A stretch of 64,000 bases of DNA from Aldehydirespirator sp965200005 (GTDB taxonomy: Bacteria > Actinomycetota > Acidimicrobiia > Acidimicrobiales > Aldehydirespiratoraceae). The position numbers were made by a program, and so were the translations under genes. Within the stretch, counting starts at the first letter, position 1, and each line of letters opens with the position of its first letter. This document shows, piece by piece, positions 54,597 through 63,807 of the stretch. The stretch is from assembly GCA_965200005.1 (NCBI GenBank), contig OZ241331.1, positions 744,001 through 808,000 on the forward strand, given 5' to 3'. Below the pieces are notes generated by a model. It did not search any database, was not told where the DNA came from, and worked only from the letters and a program-made list of their open reading frames with translations.

Positions 54597-54704
54597 GTCT
54601 GCAATGGCTCCTTGAATTGACAGGTTCGGCTATACGCGCAATAGAGATCTGTGTGTTTGACGATGCAGTGGATGCCGTGTTGGAGTAGTCACAGAGAGGT
54701 GCAT

Positions 54705-55391
54705 CTAGATCACGAGATGTTGTTCCACACGATGAGTGATGCCGCTGTCGTCAGCATCACCCGAGTCGGCTATCTCGCCCTTTTCCAGCACGATGAACCC
54801 GTCGGCAACACGTGCGGCAAGGGCTAGGTGCTGCTCGATTAGCAAGATGGCGCACCCCTCTGAACGGGCTGAAGAGAGATAAACCCCGAGTAAGTCAACG
54901 TTGCTCGGTTGGAGTCCCTCTGAGGGTTCGTCCATGATCAACACCGACGCCCCGGTGCGTAAGGCGATCGCCGCAGCGAGCATCTTCTGCTCGCCACCGG
55001 ACAGCGAACCTGCTAACTGATCATGACGCCCAGCCAGCGCACCCCCAAACATCGACAGAACCTCGGCATGCGAATCGGGACGTAGACCATTGAGTCGCAG
55101 ATTGTCGGCGACCGAGATCTCAGAGAACAGCCCTCGTTCCTGATAGGTGGCTCGCATCCCTCGCCGTACTCGATACGAGGGCGGTCGACGGCTCACGTCT
55201 TCGCCATCGAGCAATACACGACCACCCCGCAGCCCGATGACCCCCATCAGGGTCTTCACGAGAGTTGTCTTGCCTGCGCCGTTGCGACCAACCACAGCAA
55301 CAATCTCACCGGCCTCCACACTCAGCGAGACCTCACGCAACACCTCTGCGGTGCGGTAGCCAGCAGACACGTCAACCGCGGCGAGCATCAT
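54705..55391 (-). CDS. livF: Branched-chain/amide ABC transporter ATPase, LivF-like
   Basis: Walker A GRNGAGKTT is near residue 36, the signature LSGGEQKM near 130, and Walker B VLIMDEPSEGLQP near 150. The short length (228) and EGLQP motif are typical of LivF/UrtE. Its start overlaps the LivM-LivG gene stop by four bases. Confidence 0.93.
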   Translation of the reverse strand: MMLAAVDVSAGYRTAEVLREVSLSVEAGEIVAVVGRNGAGKTTLVKTLMGVIGLRGGRVLLDGEDVSRRPPSYRVRRGMRATYQERGLFSEISVADNLRLNGLRPDSHAEVLSMFGGALAGRHDQLAGSLSGGEQKMLAAAIALRTGASVLIMDEPSEGLQPSNVDLLGVYLSSARSEGCAILLIEQHLALAARVADGFIVLEKGEIADSGDADDSGITHRVEQHLVI

Positions 55392-57265
55392 TGCATCGAA
55401 CCCAGATAGACAGCTCGTACCTGTGGATTGGCCTCGATTTGCGAAACTGGTCCGTCTGCTAACAACGCTCCCCGTGAGAGCACGGTGACACGATCTGCAA
55501 CAGCCCTGATGAAGGCCATGTCGTGTTCAACAATGATGATCGGCAGCCTTTCGGCAGAGTGCACCTCACGCAGCAACGCTGCTGCAGAAAGACTCTCCGC
55601 CGGAGTCATGCCGGCAGTTGGCTCATCAAGCAGCAACAACTGACAGTCCAGAGCCATCGCCATGGCAATCTCAAGCCACTGCTTCTCACCGTGTGATAGG
55701 GAACCCGCAGGCGCATCAGGACTTCTGCTAAGCCCGGTCCGTTCCAGGATCTTGAGTGTTCCTCCAGACACACTGGCCATCCATGGCGACACTGTCAGCG
55801 ACCACGGGGTCGGATTGTTCGCAAGGCCTGCGAGCGCCAGATTCTCACCAATTGACAGAGAATCAATCACATGGGGCGCCTGGAACTTGCGGCTTACTCC
55901 ACCGCGAGCAAACTGCCACGCTCGGCGCCCAGTGAAGTCCTCTCCAAGGATCCTCACACTGCCGCCGTCGCAGGATGACTGCCCGCTCAAGATGTTGAGC
56001 AAGGTGGTCTTACCTGCTCCGTTGGGCCCGATCAAACAACACAGCCCTGGTTGATCCATTCTCAGTGTGACGCCATCTAGCACCTGAAACGATCCGAAAG
56101 ACTTATCAATGTCGATCGCTTCTAAGACCGGTGGCAGTGGCGCGGCGACAGCGTCTGCTACTCGCTCTCTTTGCGCTCTTTGCGCGCCTTGAGAACTTGC
56201 TAAGCCTCTAGGCAACGGAGCGTCAATGGAGGAGCCAGCCATTGGCTGATCACGACGCCGTAGGACAACACTGTGAGGAACACGACCCGAGCGACCCGTG
56301 ATACGGCGCAACCAAGGCAGCAGACCCTCGGGAACCAGAATCACCGCCGCAATGAAGACGGCACCGGTTGCGAGCACCCAATACTGCAGCCACTCATCCG
56401 CCAGGGTCGCCGAGGCGAAGTTAATGACCAGAGTGCCGATGACAGGGCCCAAAACCGTGCCGCGTCCTCCAACAAGTGTCCACAACACGACGTTGGTCGC
56501 CAGCACGAAGCCGAATATTCCCGGTGATACAAACCCGGTGCGATGGATATAGAGCCACCCGCCGACGCCCGCAACAGCGCCACCCAAACCGAACACCCAG
56601 ATCTTTAGCGCGATCGTGTCGTAGCCGAGGGCCTCCATGCGCCGCTCGTTGTCACGGATCCCGATAAGCACTGCACCAATCGGGCGGGTTAACAGCGCAC
56701 CGACGCTCGCAATGACAACGACGGCGATGACGGTGATGACGACATCCTGGCTACTGTCACTTAGTGTCCATCCGGCGAGCTTGATGCGGGGCACATCGGT
56801 AAGGCCATTGAAACCTCCGGTGACATATCGCCATTGCTCAGCAATCTGTTCAAATGTCAGCGACAGCATCAGTGTGAGCAGAGCAACAACCACTATCGAT
56901 AGGCGTCTGCGGAAAGCTGCCGCCCCGATCCCAGCTGCTAGCGCAGCACCAACGATCATTGAGACCAGCAAGGCAAGCGGCGACAGCGAAGGGTCGTAGA
57001 TCGTCAGCCGAGCCGTAACGTAAGCCGCAGTACCAAACGGCAAGAGTTGACCGAGCGACAAGATGCCGGCGTAGCCCCAAACGAGATCCAAACTGACAGC
57101 CAGAACCGCCAAGCTCAGATAAAGCGACAATTGCCCGGCACGGAAGTTGCCAAGCAGCACGCTGAGAGTGCCCGCAAGAACCACTGCCATTACAGAACGA
57201 ATCAACACACTGCGAACACTCAGACGTGAGCGTGGTTGCGTTGCCTCCGGCGGGCGCGCTGTCAT
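55388..57265 (-). CDS. LivM-LivG fusion: ABC permease and ATPase in one chain
   Basis: Residues 20-340 are a LivM permease (GYAGILSLGQLLPFGTAAYV near 67; LGYDTIALKIWVFGLGGAVA near 235). A linker of about 50 residues leads to a LivG-type ATPase with Walker A GPNGAGKTT near 410, signature SLSHGEKQ near 527 and LLLLDEPTAGM near 548. Fusion of these two subunits is known in some transporters but less common than separate genes. ATG 57265 overlaps the LivH stop by four bases; the open frame upstream of it overlaps LivH and is not coding. Confidence 0.92.
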   Translation of the reverse strand: MTARPPEATQPRSRLSVRSVLIRSVMAVVLAGTLSVLLGNFRAGQLSLYLSLAVLAVSLDLVWGYAGILSLGQLLPFGTAAYVTARLTIYDPSLSPLALLVSMIVGAALAAGIGAAAFRRRLSIVVVALLTLMLSLTFEQIAEQWRYVTGGFNGLTDVPRIKLAGWTLSDSSQDVVITVIAVVVIASVGALLTRPIGAVLIGIRDNERRMEALGYDTIALKIWVFGLGGAVAGVGGWLYIHRTGFVSPGIFGFVLATNVVLWTLVGGRGTVLGPVIGTLVINFASATLADEWLQYWVLATGAVFIAAVILVPEGLLPWLRRITGRSGRVPHSVVLRRRDQPMAGSSIDAPLPRGLASSQGAQRAQRERVADAVAAPLPPVLEAIDIDKSFGSFQVLDGVTLRMDQPGLCCLIGPNGAGKTTLLNILSGQSSCDGGSVRILGEDFTGRRAWQFARGGVSRKFQAPHVIDSLSIGENLALAGLANNPTPWSLTVSPWMASVSGGTLKILERTGLSRSPDAPAGSLSHGEKQWLEIAMAMALDCQLLLLDEPTAGMTPAESLSAAALLREVHSAERLPIIIVEHDMAFIRAVADRVTVLSRGALLADGPVSQIEANPQVRAVYLGSMQ

Positions 57266-58116
57266 TGTGTAGCTCCGACAACGCTGGCGCGGTGGAATTG
57301 CAGTAATGCAACTGCGAGCACCAGCGATGCAATCTGCGCCCAGACAGCGTCGTAGTAGTGAATGACCGTTGTCTGAACTGCAGCAACAATTGCTGCGCCC
57401 GTAAGCACTCCCCAAAGACGGCTGAAGCCTCCGACAATCACAACCAAGAAAGCACCCGGAAGATAGGTGAGCCCGAGATTTGGCTCCACTGCTCCTAGAG
57501 GTGCCACGAGTGCTCCAGCTAGTCCCGCAGTCGCAGCACCTATTGCGAATGCAGCGAGATTGGTGACCCTGGTTCGTATCCCACACGACTCAGCAAGGTC
57601 ACGATCAGCGATGATGGCCTTTACCGTCAAGCCGAGACGTGACCAACTGAACACCAGAAGTGTTGCCGTCACCACAATCAGTGAGATGACAATCAGTGAG
57701 TACCGGTAGGTCGGGAACATCACTCCAAAGGCGTCGGTCGCACCTGGAATAGGATTCTTGACGTTGCGGAAATCCTTGCCGAAGATCAACTCGGCTACTT
57801 GGCGCAAGATGATTGAGAGACCGAACGTTGCCAAGATCGTGAGTTCCGGACGCCGGTAGATCCGCCGAATCAACGACACCTCAATGCCTGCTCCGATGGT
57901 TCCCACTACTGCGGCTGCTAGAGGCAGTGCCCACCAGTGAGACAGTCCCTGCTCAGCAACAATGAATGCGACGTAACCGCCAAGCATCACAAACTCACCG
58001 TGAGCAAGGTTGATGACACCCATCAACCCAAAGACAATGCCCAAACCGAGCGCTACCACCGCAAGGATTGCGAGAAGGCTGAGCCCAGTTAGTAACTCAA
58101 GCGTTAGGGCCTGCAC
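57262..58116 (-). CDS. livH: Branched-chain/amide ABC transporter permease, LivH-like
   Basis: The 284-residue protein has eight hydrophobic segments, with the LivH pattern GLGIVFGLMGVINLAHGEFV near residue 24 and VVIVGGFSRLWGVLTGAAIV near 225. It is followed by the LivM-LivG fusion (ATGA overlap). The substrate range of the family includes branched-chain amino acids, urea and short amides. Confidence 0.93.
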   Translation of the reverse strand: MQALTLELLTGLSLLAILAVVALGLGIVFGLMGVINLAHGEFVMLGGYVAFIVAEQGLSHWWALPLAAAVVGTIGAGIEVSLIRRIYRRPELTILATFGLSIILRQVAELIFGKDFRNVKNPIPGATDAFGVMFPTYRYSLIVISLIVVTATLLVFSWSRLGLTVKAIIADRDLAESCGIRTRVTNLAAFAIGAATAGLAGALVAPLGAVEPNLGLTYLPGAFLVVIVGGFSRLWGVLTGAAIVAAVQTTVIHYYDAVWAQIASLVLAVALLQFHRASVVGATQ

Positions 58117-58200
58117 TTCCGTTTGCTCAGCTGTTTGATGGAGTTAGGGAGAAGTCAGCCCGGGCAAGATCCAGACCCAGGCTGACTTCGAAACGTTTCT

Positions 58201-59643
58201 CTAGAGGTTGCAGATTTCGTCGGGCTCCACAGCAGGGAACGATTGCACAATCCTTTGTGAGCCGTCGTCTTGGATCTCGGCAATGTAGATCGGCTGTGTG
58301 AGGTGTCTGCTATCGCTGATCGCTATGTCACCCGTTGGTGTCGACAACTCAAGGCCTTTCATAGCCTCAACCACCGCCGCTGTGTCAGTCGATCCAGCAG
58401 CATTAGCAGCCGCTGCATAGAGCATTGCAGCGTCATAGATGTGTGAACTGAATGTTGCATGCGGCGCAGCATCGGCACCGAATCTCTCGGCGTAGCGCGC
58501 TACGAACTCAGTGTTGAGTGAGTTCTCTACCTCCTTGAAATACCCAAGCGTGACTCGCATTCCAGCAGTCACCGCAGGCCCCACTGCCGCGAGCACGTTC
58601 TCCTCATAGATGTTGGCGAGCCTTGGGATGGCAGCCTGGCCAATCCCGAAGTCGACTGCCTGAGTTTCGAACGCAATCGCGTCACCACCAACAAGCGCCG
58701 GGAAGATCAGATCCGCTCCCGCACCCGCAATCTGCTGTGCGACTGATGAGAAGTCCTGAGTTCCAAGCGGTACATACTCTTCGCCGACAACCTCGCCGCC
58801 CGAAGCTTCGATGTACTCACGTGCCAGCTCAAAGCTGCGCCGTGGCCAGACATAGTCATTACCGAGCAGGAACCATTTGCTGCCTCCGGTCTCCTCCATC
58901 ATCCAGGTGATTGCCGGCTTGAGTTGCTGGCTCGGCACTTCACCGGTATTGAACATGACCTCCGAACACTCACCGCCTTCATAGAGTGCCGCATATATGT
59001 AGAGGACACCTGCTGCTTCAGCGAGTGGTCTGGCAGCTTCCCGAGTCGCGCTCGAATGCGTTCCGAGGACGACATCCACGCCATCGGAGTCGAGTAGTTG
59101 TTCCATCGCTTGCCGTCCGACCTCGGGATCTGTGGCGTCATCGGCCAGATAGATCTCGACACTGCGTCCGTTGATACCGCCACTCGCCTCAATGTCTTCG
59201 ACGATCAGTTCCGTCACATTGGCAACGGGTGGTCCGAATACACCAGCAGGGCCGCTATTGGAGAACAAGATCCCGATCCGCACAGGATCCATCTCTTCTG
59301 GGGCGGCTGTGGTGGCGTCCTCGGTGGGTTCGGGCGCGGTCTCCATGTCTTCTTCAGCCATCGAATCGCCGTCCGAGTCCATGTCAGCTGCCGAGTCATC
59401 GTCAGCAGTAGCGGACTCGGCGTCGTCGGCCATGCCCGAGTCGGTTTCGGCTGTCGGCTCCGATGCAGTGTCTGTTGATGATGTTGACTCATCGTCTGCC
59501 GTGTCGGAGCTGTCGTCATCACCGCAGCCCGCAGCGACAAGCGCGAAGCAGGCCAGTAACGCCAGCAACCACACCGATGGTCGCCGCGAGAGTCGTGGTC
59601 TCGAAGCGCTTCGGTGACGTTGGAACAGATATCGCTGTGACAT
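58201..59643 (-). CDS. Amide/urea/branched-chain-type solute-binding lipoprotein
   Basis: The signal peptide ends at lipobox VAAGC (Cys40). A Ser/Asp/Glu/Thr-rich acidic linker runs to about residue 118. The mature part begins VRIGILFSNSGPAGVFGPPV and has the layout of the Peripla_BP_6 family closest to AmiC/UrtA/FmdD-like short-amide binders. The same layout (ADDATDPEVG, HSSATREAARPLAEAAGV, FLLGNDYVWPR) recurs in the cytoplasmic fusion protein upstream. It is followed by livH. Confidence 0.92.
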   Translation of the reverse strand: MSQRYLFQRHRSASRPRLSRRPSVWLLALLACFALVAAGCGDDDSSDTADDESTSSTDTASEPTAETDSGMADDAESATADDDSAADMDSDGDSMAEEDMETAPEPTEDATTAAPEEMDPVRIGILFSNSGPAGVFGPPVANVTELIVEDIEASGGINGRSVEIYLADDATDPEVGRQAMEQLLDSDGVDVVLGTHSSATREAARPLAEAAGVLYIYAALYEGGECSEVMFNTGEVPSQQLKPAITWMMEETGGSKWFLLGNDYVWPRRSFELAREYIEASGGEVVGEEYVPLGTQDFSSVAQQIAGAGADLIFPALVGGDAIAFETQAVDFGIGQAAIPRLANIYEENVLAAVGPAVTAGMRVTLGYFKEVENSLNTEFVARYAERFGADAAPHATFSSHIYDAAMLYAAAANAAGSTDTAAVVEAMKGLELSTPTGDIAISDSRHLTQPIYIAEIQDDGSQRIVQSFPAVEPDEICNL

Positions 59644-59676
59644 GAACCTAACCTCCAGGACGATATGTCATCATGT

Positions 59677-59711
59677 AGCGATATATTGTTGCATCGCTGG
59701 GGCCGTGTCAA
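59677..59711 (-). promoter_or_regulatory. Promoter with inverted-repeat operator upstream of the binding-protein gene
   Basis: On the minus strand TTGACA (59706-59711) is a consensus -35 box. The -10 region is AT-rich (TATATC or CAATAT, not a clean match) around 59682-59690. AGCGAT (59693-59698 as read on the minus strand) and ATCGCT (59677-59682) are a perfect inverted repeat with a 10-base spacer across the spacer and -10. That is a natural place for the ArsR-type repressor of the same cluster. Confidence 0.5.
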
Positions 59712-59729
59712 GCCTCTCGGCTCCGGTCA

Positions 59730-61163
59730 CTACGAAGCCAGCGACACCCCCGGAAGTTGATCGAGGATCGATACTCCTTGAGGTTGAGCCTCGCCCAGTA
59801 GCAGACTCTGCTCTCCTGATCCGCCCCGCAACCGTGGACCACGGAAGGTCACTCGACGAAGCCCCTCAATAACGGCACTGGCGTGACATCCTCGAGACCG
59901 GCGACAAGCTAAGGCCCAGGTGTGTAGCGCCTCATAGACACCCTCAGCACCGGCCGATACCGGTGGGGAGCAGTCCCCGAAACGCGCCCGATAGCGCGCC
60001 AGAAAGTCTCGATTAGCACGAGTATCAAGCCCTTCGAAATAGCCGAGCACGTTCCAGATGCCCTCGGCGTCCGCGCCTAGATGTTCAACCACAGCATCAT
60101 CAAGCAGTGGGGCAAAGGTTCGGGTTGTTTCACGTAGGCCGCTAGCTACGAACTGGCGCTCGAAACGGATGTGGTCTTGACCGATGAAGCTTGAGATCAC
60201 GAAGTCGGCGCCTGAGTTGGAGATGGCGTCAAGGAGCGGCTCGAACTGCGTGGAACCCACCGGCAGATATCCCTCGCCTGCGACTTGCTGACCCAGTCGC
60301 TGCACAATTGCTTTAGCGGTGCTGCCGATGGCACGTGGCCAGGAGTAGTCGTTCCCCGTCAGGAACCAGCGGCTTCCATCCATCTTGGCCGCCATGCGTG
60401 GCACTGCCAGACGCAGTTGATCTGACGGTGTCTCGCCAAAGCACACGAGCAACGGATGTTGCGGCTGGAGTTCGCTGGCCGGCGTGTACAGGTAGGGCAC
60501 GCCGGCGGTGACTGCCTGAGGCGCGGTCGCCGCATAGGTCGCCGAGGAATGCATGCCGATTACAGCGCTGAGACGTTCGGTGCGCAGCAAGCGCCTCATC
60601 GCAAGCGCTCCAACAGCAGGAATCGTTGCGTCATCGGCGACCACAAGTCGCACCTGGTGTCCGGCTACTCCTCCTTCAGCGTTGACTTCATCAACAGCCA
60701 GTTGTGCGCAGTTAACAGTCGAACGTCCCAACACTTCTGAAGGTCCCGACAGCGAAGTCAAAAGTCCGACAGAAACCTCTCCCCGAGCACTTGCTGGTCG
60801 AACTAGACCGAGTTCTTCAGCTAGTCGCTCGATCTCTCGCTCATTGATCGTGGCAGTCACCGTCACCCGGGTGCCACCTGATCGCAGGGGCTTGAACTTG
60901 CAGGCAACGCGTCCAAACCAGGGCGTCTCATTAATGAGATCGATTCGACGGTAGGGACTCGCGGCCGCGATTCGCGCAATGCCTTGCACGCCCGAGAGAC
61001 CACCCACAGGCAGACTCAACCGCACTAGTCGGCCAGGCTTCAGGCTCGCGGTTTCACAACCGAACAGCCAGCCGTTAGCCGGATCGCCGGAACCGAATCG
61101 CGAGAAGGCATCGACCGGGGTGGCGGCAACACGGATCTGACCACCAAGTACCAGTTCGCCCAC
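59730..61163 (-). CDS. Cytoplasmic SRPBCC-domain protein fused to a periplasmic-binding-protein domain
   Basis: Residues 1-120 look like an SRPBCC (START/AHSA1-like) ligand-binding domain (GGQIRVAATPVDAFSRFG at the start, VACKFKPLRSGGTRVTVTAT near 87). From about 128 a complete Peripla_BP_6 domain follows: VSVGLLTSLSGPSEVLG, ADDATIPAVGALAMRRLL, HSSATYAATAPQAVTAGVPY, WFLTGNDYSWPR. These match the exported binding protein downstream step by step. There is no signal peptide or membrane segment, so it should be cytosolic. AmiC of Pseudomonas is a precedent for an intracellular binding-protein-fold amide sensor. It starts five bases after the ArsR gene. Confidence 0.82.
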   Translation of the reverse strand: MGELVLGGQIRVAATPVDAFSRFGSGDPANGWLFGCETASLKPGRLVRLSLPVGGLSGVQGIARIAAASPYRRIDLINETPWFGRVACKFKPLRSGGTRVTVTATINEREIERLAEELGLVRPASARGEVSVGLLTSLSGPSEVLGRSTVNCAQLAVDEVNAEGGVAGHQVRLVVADDATIPAVGALAMRRLLRTERLSAVIGMHSSATYAATAPQAVTAGVPYLYTPASELQPQHPLLVCFGETPSDQLRLAVPRMAAKMDGSRWFLTGNDYSWPRAIGSTAKAIVQRLGQQVAGEGYLPVGSTQFEPLLDAISNSGADFVISSFIGQDHIRFERQFVASGLRETTRTFAPLLDDAVVEHLGADAEGIWNVLGYFEGLDTRANRDFLARYRARFGDCSPPVSAGAEGVYEALHTWALACRRSRGCHASAVIEGLRRVTFRGPRLRGGSGEQSLLLGEAQPQGVSILDQLPGVSLAS

Positions 61164-61168
61164 AGTGT

Positions 61169-61519
61169 TCAGCCCACTTCGGTGCCCGAGGCGTTACTGC
61201 CTGGCGTGTCGGATCCCACAGCGTCAGCAAGGCCTGTGAGCGATCTTCGATACACAGAGTTGAGGAACGAAACGACCGTGTCGATCGGGCTCTCCGTTAC
61301 TGAATACAGCCGATATCGACCCTCACGACGTTCAACCACAAGCCCAGCAAGCCGCAACACTCGAAGGTGGCCCGAAATGGCTGAGCGCCCCACCATCTGG
61401 CAACGTTCGACAATTTCACCAACAGTGAGTTCACCATCAGCACCGATGACACTGAGAATGGCTCGCCGGGTCGGATCTGCCAATGCCGAAAAGATGGCGT
61501 CACTACGTGGGTCGGCCAT
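61169..61519 (-). CDS. ArsR-family transcriptional regulator
   Basis: The 116-residue protein has a winged helix typical of ArsR/SmtB: FSALADPTRRAILSVIG near residue 10, VGRSAISGHLRVLRLAGLV near 43 and the wing RREGRYRLYSV near 64. Metal-binding Cys/His clusters of ArsR/SmtB are not seen, as in the regulators that partner with SRPBCC proteins. It is the first gene of the cluster and is followed at five bases by the SRPBCC fusion. It may repress the transporter promoter at 59.7 kb. Confidence 0.9.
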   Translation of the reverse strand: MADPRSDAIFSALADPTRRAILSVIGADGELTVGEIVERCQMVGRSAISGHLRVLRLAGLVVERREGRYRLYSVTESPIDTVVSFLNSVYRRSLTGLADAVGSDTPGSNASGTEVG

Positions 61520-61602
61520 GACACCACCATAGTCTCACGCCACTAGTTGTTTACCTATATTTATACACCATGTGTGACTTTTTGCGTAAAGAGCGTTGAG
61601 TT

Positions 61603-63705
61603 TCAGTCATCGGCGTAGGCGGCAAGCACACGGGCGAGCAATCCGTGCGGCAGAGGCTGGTAGTCGTAGTGCTCGGCGTGGAAAGTGCCTGTGCCGCCGG
61701 TCATTGAACGCAGGTCGATTACATAAGAGAGAATCTCCGATGTGGGGACATGCGCTTGGATAACACTGGTTCCTTGAGCGGAGCCTGGCTCGGTTCCAAA
61801 CACCTGACCTCGGCGTGAATTGAGATCACCGAGGATGTCACCCTGATAGGCATCGGGCACCTCTACCTGAATCTCACTGATTGGCTCAAGCACCGCGCTG
61901 CCAGCTTGTTCGACGGCGCGCTTCAGCGCAATTGAGCCGGCGATCTTGAAGCTCATTTCTGAGGAATCAACAGAGTGATGTTTGCCGTCATAGCAAACTG
62001 CACGCAGATCGACCATCGGGAACCCGTACTTGCCGCCATTGCCCATCGCTTCTTCAATACCAGCGCTAACTGCGGGGATCAGGTTGCGAGGAATAGCGCC
62101 GCCGGTCACCTCGGTGTCGAACTCGTAACCTGAACCCCGCGCCATCGGCTCAAAGCGCACGAGCGCTACCGCGAATTGCCCGTGGCCGCCGCTTTGTTTC
62201 TTGTGTTTCGCTTCTACATCGGCCTTGCGGGCAAGGGTTTCGAGATACGCGACCTTGACATCTTCGACTTCGTAGCTAATGCCCATGCGCTCAAGGCGGG
62301 ATCGCACAACCCGTAGGTGAGCCTCGCCGCCACCCGACAACACTGTCTGGCGGGTAGTCGCATCCTGACGCACCACCAGACTTGGGTCTTCGGTAGCGAA
62401 GCGCCGCAGCGCTGATGCCAGCTTGTCTTCCTGTGCAGGCGCAGATGCGTGGATCGCTACTCCATATACGGGTGCGGGTGGTGGGGTGATCGACACTTTG
62501 AGTGCCGACTCGAGCGCCAGGGTGTCCCCGGTCTTGACATCTCCGAGTTTGGTGGCCGCAACGATGCTGCCTGCTTTGGCCTGAGATTTGCTGTGATGCT
62601 CTGCCCCGGTGAAGGTCATCAGGTTGTGGAGCCGCTCTTTGTTGGCTGTGCGAGTGTTGATGAGGGTGTCGTTCGAGTGGATCGTGCCAGCGAGCACCTT
62701 AAGGAAGGAGATCTGCCCGAGGAAGTCATCGACACGTGTCTTGAAGACAACCGCAACAGCATTAGCAGCAGGATCCATGTCGATCTCGACTAACTCACCA
62801 GCCCGCACTGCTTCATTGGGGCTGCGGTCTGTTGGTTGAGGCCCCACTTCACAAAGGAAATCAAGCAACCGGTCGACGCCAATTGGGGTTGCAGCAGACC
62901 CGCACAGCACCGGGATCACACCGCGTTGTAAGACCGAGTCATGCAGCAGTCGGCTCAGTTGCTCGGCGGTTGGCTCGACACCTTCGAGATATTGCTCAAG
63001 GAGATCATCGTCGTTCTCTACCGCATCCTCGACGATTAGTTCGCGGCCTTCAGCAGCAGCGTCAGCGACATCATCGGGAATTGCGGCTGGTTTCGGGGAG
63101 CCGCTTGAATAATCATGGGCAGAGTCATCAAGAAGGTCAACAATCCCGTGAAAGTTCGACTCGGAACCCATAGGTAGACCGACTGCTCGCAGCTGTGAAC
63201 CGAAGCGCTCTTGAAGTTCGCCGAGTGTGCGATCAAATGATGAACGATCCCGGTCGAGGCCGTTGATGAACACCATCGACGGCAGGTTGAGACGTTCGGC
63301 GTGGCGCCACATGACCTGGTCTTGAGCCTGCGGACCAGAAACTCCATCAATCACAAAGATCGCAAGGTCGGCAGCGTGAAGACCGTTGACTGCATCTCCT
63401 ACAAAATCGGTGTATCCGGGGGTGTCGGCAAGGTTGATCGTGTGGTTGTTCCAATCGAAGGTCGCCATTGCCAGTGCCACACTCTGTGAGCGGGCCTTCT
63501 CTTCGGGATCAAAGTCGAGTCGTGTACTTCCATCTGGTACTCGGCCCATCCGGTTTGTGACGCCAGCCCGGAACAGCATCGCTTCTGCCAATGTGGTCTT
63601 GCCATTGCCGTTATGACCCACAAGGGCGACGTTTCTGATCGGTTGCGACACGTGTGAGAACCCTCCGTCTTCTGCAAGCGCGCGAGCGGCTGCGGCCAGC
63701 ACCAT
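61603..63705 (-). CDS. Elongation factor G-like translational GTPase
   Basis: The G1 loop GHNGNGKT is at residues 30-37, and G3 DTPGYTDF near 94. The G4 motif that is NKxD in EF-G reads NGLD here. C-terminal EF-G domains are present (HGQFAVALVRFEPMARGSGY near 508, GDILGDLNSRRGQVFG near 623). At 700 residues it is about EF-G length, but G1 and G4 differ from canonical EF-G, placing it with the FusA2/EF-G-like actinobacterial proteins of uncertain role. The first 18 residues are poorly conserved; a start near residue 19 (GTG) is possible. Confidence 0.88.
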   Translation of the reverse strand: MVLAAAARALAEDGGFSHVSQPIRNVALVGHNGNGKTTLAEAMLFRAGVTNRMGRVPDGSTRLDFDPEEKARSQSVALAMATFDWNNHTINLADTPGYTDFVGDAVNGLHAADLAIFVIDGVSGPQAQDQVMWRHAERLNLPSMVFINGLDRDRSSFDRTLGELQERFGSQLRAVGLPMGSESNFHGIVDLLDDSAHDYSSGSPKPAAIPDDVADAAAEGRELIVEDAVENDDDLLEQYLEGVEPTAEQLSRLLHDSVLQRGVIPVLCGSAATPIGVDRLLDFLCEVGPQPTDRSPNEAVRAGELVEIDMDPAANAVAVVFKTRVDDFLGQISFLKVLAGTIHSNDTLINTRTANKERLHNLMTFTGAEHHSKSQAKAGSIVAATKLGDVKTGDTLALESALKVSITPPPAPVYGVAIHASAPAQEDKLASALRRFATEDPSLVVRQDATTRQTVLSGGGEAHLRVVRSRLERMGISYEVEDVKVAYLETLARKADVEAKHKKQSGGHGQFAVALVRFEPMARGSGYEFDTEVTGGAIPRNLIPAVSAGIEEAMGNGGKYGFPMVDLRAVCYDGKHHSVDSSEMSFKIAGSIALKRAVEQAGSAVLEPISEIQVEVPDAYQGDILGDLNSRRGQVFGTEPGSAQGTSVIQAHVPTSEILSYVIDLRSMTGGTGTFHAEHYDYQPLPHGLLARVLAAYADD

Positions 63706-63807
63706 GACACTAACGGCGCGCCACCTCTACCCGCTAACGCTCAACCACCCGCTGATCACTTCGTTGCGCGGGCTCAATACTTAGTACGTCCTCCGATTGG
63801 ACACTTG

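Noticed and set aside
57266..57586. 107-residue N-terminal extension of the LivM-LivG fusion
   Set aside because: It lies inside livH in another frame and has a Cys/Ser/Arg-rich nonsense composition.
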